The notes beneath the pieces are model-generated. The model saw only the letters and a list, made by a program, of their open reading frames with translations, made no database searches and had not been told where the DNA came from. A program made the position numbers and the translations under genes. This document shows, piece by piece, positions 59,221 to 64,000 of a stretch of DNA of 64,000 nt (positions are counted from its first letter, which is position 1; every line of letters begins with the position of its first letter). Origin of the DNA: an uncultured Bacteroidota bacterium (GTDB lineage Bacteria; Bacteroidota; Bacteroidia; Chitinophagales; Chitinophagaceae); the NCBI GenBank assembly GCA_903882805.1, contig CAIRYK010000059.1:1-64000 (forward strand), given 5' to 3'.

Positions 59221-59859
59221 TTATGAAGCTTGTTTCAGTATGCTAGGCGCGCCGTTTATCATTAGCGGATTAGCGTCGGCGGGTTGTGCGTCTTCGCTGC
59301 TAGTAGGCATTACTATGTTTATGTCTGTTATGTCTTTAAGCTGCGGCAACTGCGATGGCGAGTTGATGCCCAGATAATCCATAAAGCTCTTAGAGGTATT
59401 GTATATCAGCGGCTTGCCTACCATGTTCTCATTTCTGCCCGATATTACTATCAGTTCTTTTTCCAGCAGTTTCTGTATGCTGTAGTCGGCGCTTACTCCG
59501 CGTATATATTCTATCTCGCTCTTAGTAATGGGCTGCTTGTAGGCTATTATAGACAATGTTTCCATTGCTGCATTAGACAGCTTTTTGATGTGCTTTTCGC
59601 CATTGAGTTGCAATACGGTTTTGTGATAGGCCTTCTTGGTAAGGAACTGAAAACCACCACCCACTTCTCTTAGCTGAAAAGGAAAATATGAAGTTTCGTA
59701 CTTCTCCCGAATAGCATCGAGACAAGTAGAAATGCGCTCCGACTCAATAACTACTTCCAAAGCCTGACCAACTATTTCGGTCATTTCTATCTGCGTCAGC
59801 GGACGTTCGCTGGCAAATATAAGGGCTTCAATGTGGGGCATTAGTTGTTCGATATCCAT
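59221..59859 (-). CDS. scpB: segregation and condensation protein B
   Basis: ScpB is the winged-helix (kite) subunit of the SMC-ScpAB condensin that compacts and segregates the chromosome. The 212-residue protein starts MDIEQLMPHIEALIFASERPL, the typical ScpB opening. It continues with FQLREVGGGFQFLTKKAY, LSNAAMETLSIIAYKQPITKSEIEYIRGVSADYSIQKLLEKELI and GKPLIYNTSKSFMDYLGINS. The C-terminal 40 residues are variable and probably disordered. scpA is not adjacent. The gene ends at a T-run hairpin, and no exact -7 box was found upstream. Confidence 0.95.
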   Translation of the reverse strand: MDIEQLMPHIEALIFASERPLTQIEMTEIVGQALEVVIESERISTCLDAIREKYETSYFPFQLREVGGGFQFLTKKAYHKTVLQLNGEKHIKKLSNAAMETLSIIAYKQPITKSEIEYIRGVSADYSIQKLLEKELIVISGRNENMVGKPLIYNTSKSFMDYLGINSPSQLPQLKDITDINIVMPTSSEDAQPADANPLMINGAPSILKQAS

Positions 59860-60062
59860 GCTGCTGCGTTTTCTTTTCGTACCGAAAGTACGGCATGCCC
59901 ACCAGAGTGGCCGCCGAAGTAATACACAAGCTGTGAATAACTAATTGAGTGGAATGGGTGGGAACCAGTGTTAGTATGTGCGCTTAATATCCGCGCCACA
60001 TTCGTATTTATTAATCAGAGGTTACTCACAATTTCTTCAATAACACTAACTTCATGTCGGCT

Positions 60063-61366
60063 ATGAAACTACTTATTACCGCTACTTTAATTTTTTTTTG
60101 CTGTTTCTACCGAAACCGGTTGCTGCACAACCGCAACACGAGCCAAAAACAGCAAAAGAGCCGAGCGTAGACGAACTGAATTGGTTACGCTCTTTTGTTT
60201 TTCCGCTTGCCTCCACAAACCTTAAAGCAGATGATGCCGAACTAAAACCGCTAGCCGCTATGACCCACAATGCCACAGTAGTCGCGATCGGCGAGGTAAC
60301 CCACGGAACCAGCGAAATTTACCAAATGAAGGGCCGCCTGATACGCTACCTTGTAGAACGCGAGGGATATAAGGTGTTTGCCATAGAAGCTAATATGCCC
60401 GAAGCCTACCGCCTGAACCAATACATAACCAATGGCACAGGCGACCCTAAAGAACTGATAAAAGGGATGCTTTTCTGGACATGGGACACGCAGGAAATGC
60501 TGGACATTGTGGAATGGATGAAAACCTACAATGCGACGAACACAAAAAAAATACTTTTCACGGGTATAGATATGCAAGTTTTTGAGGGGCCGCTCGCTGA
60601 AATAAAAACTGCCTACAATAAATACAATACAGATTCGTCGGCGACACTAAGATCGCTGCAAGCACGGCTGAAATACTTGCAAGAAGCGCGGCGAAACAAA
60701 ATATATACAGTAGGCTACCGCGCCGCAAAAAACAACAAACGTAAATTCAGAAGGGAACTAAACGCGCAAAAAAGCTGGGTAAACACTAAAATCAACGACA
60801 AGGCCGAAAAAGCGTGGATATTGCAAAACATTCGCCTGATGGAACAATACACTGAAATGGTAACGCCGGCTATACGAGACCAATACATGGCGGAAAACCT
60901 GCTGTGGATAAAACAACAATACCCTAAAGAAAAGATCATACTCTGGGCGCACAATGGCCACATACAAAAACTTTACCCTGTCCGCAAGGTAATGGGACAA
61001 TATATTGCCGATGCGCTAAAAAACGATTACTACGCACTCGGCTTTGCTTTTCATGAAGGCAGCTACAACGCAAAAGGCAAAAACGGGCTCAGCGCCTACG
61101 AAGCTCAAAAATCAGCGCCCGGTTCGTTCGAATACTATTTTCACCAATCAGGATTGCCTATTTTCCTGATAGATATTGCAAAGATTCCGGACGGGCAACC
61201 CGATGCCAAATGGCTGACCCAAAAACTAAATTTCCGCTGGACAGGCGCCGCAACTATGGACAACGAATTTTCAGAAACCGAACTCGCCAACAACTTCGAT
61301 GCGCTGGTCTATATCGATAAAACAACATACTCCCGCCTGCTACATCCACCTGCGGGAAAGCTATAA
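60063..61366 (+). CDS. erythromycin-esterase-like secreted protein, probable frameshift in T-run
   Basis: The main frame, open from a TTG at 60098, reads LLFLPKPVAAQPQHEP. The ATG at 60063 (MKLLITATLIFF) is in another frame. Adding one T to the nine-T run at 60091-60099 fuses them into a signal peptide, MKLLITATLIFFLLFLPKPVAA. The mature protein of about 410 residues has Ere-family motifs: VVAIGEVTHGTSEIYQMKGR (active-site Glu and His), FAIEANMPEAYRLN, WTWDTQEMLDIVEWM and WAHNGHIQK. Some family members open the macrolide ring, but most relatives have unknown substrates, so antibiotic resistance should not be assumed. It is convergent with the DUF4292 gene, with the stops abutting. Confidence 0.8.
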
Positions 61367-62281
61367 TCAATGCTTTATGGTATAGCTTTTGGGTATGGAG
61401 AACGGAAACTCCAATGGCTGATCAAATTCTGTTTTTTGGAAGTTCATTTCCAGATTGTACGAGTCAGTTCCCTTTAGTAACAGCAACACCCTATTGTTCG
61501 ACACTTTTCTCTGTTCTACCGCTTCGTAACTATCGTAATTCAGCATTGCCTGTGGGCCTTTTGGGTCGTGTGTTTGTAGTTGGCCGGCGCTCAGCAAGCT
61601 ATCCTTCCTACCGTAGGTAAGGTGTTGTATATAGCTCGAGTCTTCTACTACCAATATCCATGCATTTTCTACAGCCGATGCGTTGGTAATAGTTCCCTCC
61701 CTGAGCGGTTCGCCCAGCACAAGGTTTTGCAACGATGTAAAATCAACCTTAGACGGTAATACTTTGGCCGCCGCCGACAATGGCAGCGCCGTTGCTTCTT
61801 TCTGTGTAGTATTGATCATAAAAAAGCTATCGGGCGTTATCAGTATACGCGCAAACTGTATGCCGCCCAGCGCTGTAACGTTTATCCATATCACGCTATC
61901 CTTCCGCACACGGAAGTGCGCGGTAAAATCCAGATTGTTATCCGGCCCTTCAAAATGTACTTTGGCTTTTCCCGAAAACGTACGGTACACCAGTCTGTTG
62001 CGCCAAAGCGGAGTGAGGCTGTCTATCAGCAGCTTGGTAATCCCCGCGCTATCAACTTTTGGCGCCGGAGGCGTTGGCGGCACGGGGGTTACCGGCGGAG
62101 TAAGCGTATCGCCTGGTAATGGCGGCGGTGTAGTACGCCGGGCAGTATCGGGAGCCATGACAATAGATGAATCATTTACCTGCTTGTTGTCTTTCCTGTG
62201 CCCGCCTTTTTTCAACAACGAGCAGGATGAAAACACAACAGTAAAAACCAATAGCAAAGAGCCGGTAATTAGTTTATTCAT
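61367..62281 (-). CDS. DUF4292 lipoprotein
   Basis: The 304-residue lipoprotein has the signal MNKLITGSLLLVFTVVFSSC (Cys at residue 20) and a Pro/Thr-rich linker (about 45-75). A DUF4292 domain follows, with a LolA/LolB-like half-barrel appearance: VYRTFSGKAKVHFEGPDNNLDFTAHFRVRKDSVIWINVTALGGIQFARILITPD, here given as separate pieces of one domain, and FPFSIPKSYTIK at the end. LolB-like lipoprotein or lipid handling is a reasonable guess but unproven. Its ATG overlaps the stop of the upstream TPR gene by 8 bases, so translation is coupled. Confidence 0.87.
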   Translation of the reverse strand: MNKLITGSLLLVFTVVFSSCSLLKKGGHRKDNKQVNDSSIVMAPDTARRTTPPPLPGDTLTPPVTPVPPTPPAPKVDSAGITKLLIDSLTPLWRNRLVYRTFSGKAKVHFEGPDNNLDFTAHFRVRKDSVIWINVTALGGIQFARILITPDSFFMINTTQKEATALPLSAAAKVLPSKVDFTSLQNLVLGEPLREGTITNASAVENAWILVVEDSSYIQHLTYGRKDSLLSAGQLQTHDPKGPQAMLNYDSYEAVEQRKVSNNRVLLLLKGTDSYNLEMNFQKTEFDQPLEFPFSIPKSYTIKH

Positions 62282-64000
62282 ACAGTTTTACTTCGCTTAT
62301 TTTTTTATCGATCAGCGGACTGTCGTTACCTTTTTGTTTCGATATTTTCCAGTTTTCTATTGCCTTATCACTTGCGCCCAATTTGAAATAAATATTACCC
62401 AGATGGTCATATAGAGTAGCATCGGCTTTACCTCCTGCAAGGTCTATCGCTTTTTGTACATATTCGCGGGCTTTCTCATAGTTGCCCTTCTTGTATAGTA
62501 TCCAGCCGTAGGTGTCCATATAGGTACCCTCGCCCGGCTGTAACTCCAGCGATTTTTTCGACATCTTCTCTGCTTCATCCAGCTTCACACCACGCTCAGA
62601 CAGGAAGTAGCTGTAGTTATTGAGTACAGAAGCATTGTTGGGCGTTATTTCCAGCGCCTTGGCATAGGCTTTTTCCATCAGGTCGGTTTGCTTGGTGTAA
62701 TAGTACACCTCGCCCAGCGAAGAATACATACTCGCCAGTGTTTGCTTCTCCGACTCGGGTTGCATATCTATTGCCCGGTTTATAGCCTTTATAGCCGCGG
62801 GGTAATTTTTCTTTGTGTTGTGTGCCAGACCGTTGTAGTAATGCACCGTAGCCTGATTAGGAAACAGACGCATAGCTTTTTCGGTATATCTTAGTAGCGA
62901 ATCGCCGTTATTGGCATAAACATAGTTCTCCAGCAGGGCTGTCCAAACTGTAAAGTTGGATGGCTTGATAGCTATGGCTTTTTTATACTGTTCAGTAGCG
63001 CTGTCTACCTGATTGGTTACAGAAAAATAGTATCCAAAAAACGCCTGAACATCGGCATTGCTGGGATGCTGGTTGACCACCTGCCTTATAACAGGAGCCT
63101 GCGTCTTCAGGGCAGAATCATTGCTCGGTATGCTCGATAAATAGGCTTTCAGCAATTCCAGTTGGGTATCAGCGTCCAGTTCTTTGTTTACAACCACCTT
63201 TTTTATATAGGTAAGGTAAGAAGCTGTGTCGCCCACTTTCAAAAAATGACTGGCCATCCCAAATTCCACATCTGCATTTCCCGGCAGTAACTTTTGCGCC
63301 TGTTCAAATACTTCGGCAGCTTTTTGTGGCATTTTGTTGTTGTCGTACAGGTCGCCAAGCAGCTTGTAATACTTACCGTTGCGCGTATCGTTTGTAATAA
63401 GCTGACGTATTACTCCGGCTGCTTTTTCCACATCGTTCATATCCAGGTATATCTGCAACTTGCGGCCCATAAGTTCCTCGTCGCTGCCTACCTGAGCTAT
63501 TGCTTTGTCTATATACACAATAGCCAGATCATACTTCTTTGCGCTTTGGTAGTACGCTGCAGACATTACCGGATAGGTACGGTCGCGAGGGTCGGCCGCG
63601 CTTAGCTGCGCCATTATATTACCCGCCTCCAGATAAGCGCCTTTGTCGGCCTGCATGGTGGCAAACTGTTCTTTATACCATTTATTAGCAGTATCCAGCG
63701 CCAGCGCTTTCCTAATGTATACGTCTGCTTTCTCTGCGTTTTTATCCTTCACATATAGCTTGGCCAGCTCGTAGTAAGCAGCCGAACTATTGGGCCGCTT
63801 CTGCACAAATTCTTCCAGCAATTCTTTGGCCAGTTTACTATCGTTACGGCGTTTGGCAATAATACCATTGAAAAACAAATCGTCTGTCTTGGCGTTTTTA
63901 CCCGCTACAGATAACTCAAGGCTATCGGCAGGCTCGTTTTGCGCCAATACACGACCACTACCCAAAGACAGGATAACAACAGATAAAATTAAACAGGTAG
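62274..64000 (-). CDS. exported TPR-repeat protein, 5' end outside the window
   Basis: The frame stays open to the window edge. The last visible upstream codons read like a signal peptide core (CLILSVVILSLGSGRVLAQ), so only the first few residues are missing. The mature part of about 560 residues consists almost entirely of TPR units, roughly 13 by eye. They include AAYYELAKLYVKDKNAEKADVYIRKAL, TVHYYNGLAHNTKKNYPAAIKAINRAI and ATLYDHLGNIYFKLGASDKAIENWK. It is likely a periplasmic scaffold. An 8-base overlap couples it to the DUF4292 lipoprotein gene, suggesting that the two act together at the outer membrane. Confidence 0.88.
   Translation of the reverse strand, partial: TCLILSVVILSLGSGRVLAQNEPADSLELSVAGKNAKTDDLFFNGIIAKRRNDSKLAKELLEEFVQKRPNSSAAYYELAKLYVKDKNAEKADVYIRKALALDTANKWYKEQFATMQADKGAYLEAGNIMAQLSAADPRDRTYPVMSAAYYQSAKKYDLAIVYIDKAIAQVGSDEELMGRKLQIYLDMNDVEKAAGVIRQLITNDTRNGKYYKLLGDLYDNNKMPQKAAEVFEQAQKLLPGNADVEFGMASHFLKVGDTASYLTYIKKVVVNKELDADTQLELLKAYLSSIPSNDSALKTQAPVIRQVVNQHPSNADVQAFFGYYFSVTNQVDSATEQYKKAIAIKPSNFTVWTALLENYVYANNGDSLLRYTEKAMRLFPNQATVHYYNGLAHNTKKNYPAAIKAINRAIDMQPESEKQTLASMYSSLGEVYYYTKQTDLMEKAYAKALEITPNNASVLNNYSYFLSERGVKLDEAEKMSKKSLELQPGEGTYMDTYGWILYKKGNYEKAREYVQKAIDLAGGKADATLYDHLGNIYFKLGASDKAIENWKISKQKGNDSPLIDKKISEVKLYE

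Noticed and set aside
60063-61366. Calling the Ere-like protein a macrolide resistance gene
   Set aside because: Family motifs are present, but most relatives have no proven macrolide activity and there is no resistance context.

Overview
The window is chromosomal DNA from a Bacteroidota bacterium, probably of the Chitinophagales/Sphingobacteriia type. The signs are: promoters of the form TTTG-N18..22-TAnnTTTG in front of many genes, almost no Shine-Dalgarno sites, three proteins ending in type IX secretion (T9SS) sorting domains, a lipoprotein TamA homologue (TamL), and families typical of this phylum (DUF4476, DUF4292, GH92, FHS sugar porters, PagL-like acyloxyacyl hydrolases). No rRNA, tRNA, CRISPR array, prophage or intact mobile element was seen. 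The only mobile trace is a truncated REP-associated transposase with REP-like hairpins at the left edge.

Layout. 1-700: transposase remnant and hairpins. 700-12400: mostly housekeeping (dnaK with a possible heat-shock element, a TMTC-like membrane glycosyltransferase with TPRs, sugar porter, SDR, miaE, PagL-like enzyme, ABC exporter, prfB). 12523-21369: one very large T9SS-exported repeat protein with 20 units of 79 residues and 7 units of 89 residues. 21700-34100: TPR protein, methyltransferase/PAP2 pair, DUF4476 protein, TrmH-family methyltransferase divergent from tamL, arginase, M20 amidohydrolase, SPOR protein, deoC, icd. 34287-37594: three-gene operon of a receptor-type adenylate cyclase, a methyltransferase and a Crp-family regulator. 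37800-48200: small and secreted proteins (degenerate zinc-ribbon protein, arylsulfotransferase-like protein, NamZ/DUF1343, FKBP isomerase, NHL-repeat T9SS protein, SGNH hydrolase, TPR protein, two paralogous EGF-like lipoproteins).

48223-56645 is a glycan-degradation locus. GH92, GH2 and GH20 lie in one operon, divergent from a GH125 with a Tat-like signal. Together they fit stepwise removal of alpha-mannose, beta-mannose and GlcNAc from high-mannose N-glycans or related mannans. No SusC/SusD pair lies in the window. 56759-64000: a small cysteine-containing secreted protein with an NHL/T9SS protein, scpB, an erythromycin-esterase-like protein, a DUF4292 lipoprotein and a TPR protein cut by the window end.

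Recurring points: transcription units are short and often closed by long perfect hairpins, many bidirectional. Several -7 boxes end only 4-8 bases before the start codon, which predicts leaderless or nearly leaderless mRNAs. Two secreted-protein genes appear to lack one T in a T-run inside the signal-peptide region, which is either a sequence error or phase variation. No unmistakably new multi-gene system was found. The most promising items are the giant repeat adhesin, the cyclase-methyltransferase-Crp operon, the T-run frameshifts and the small-protein/NHL pair.
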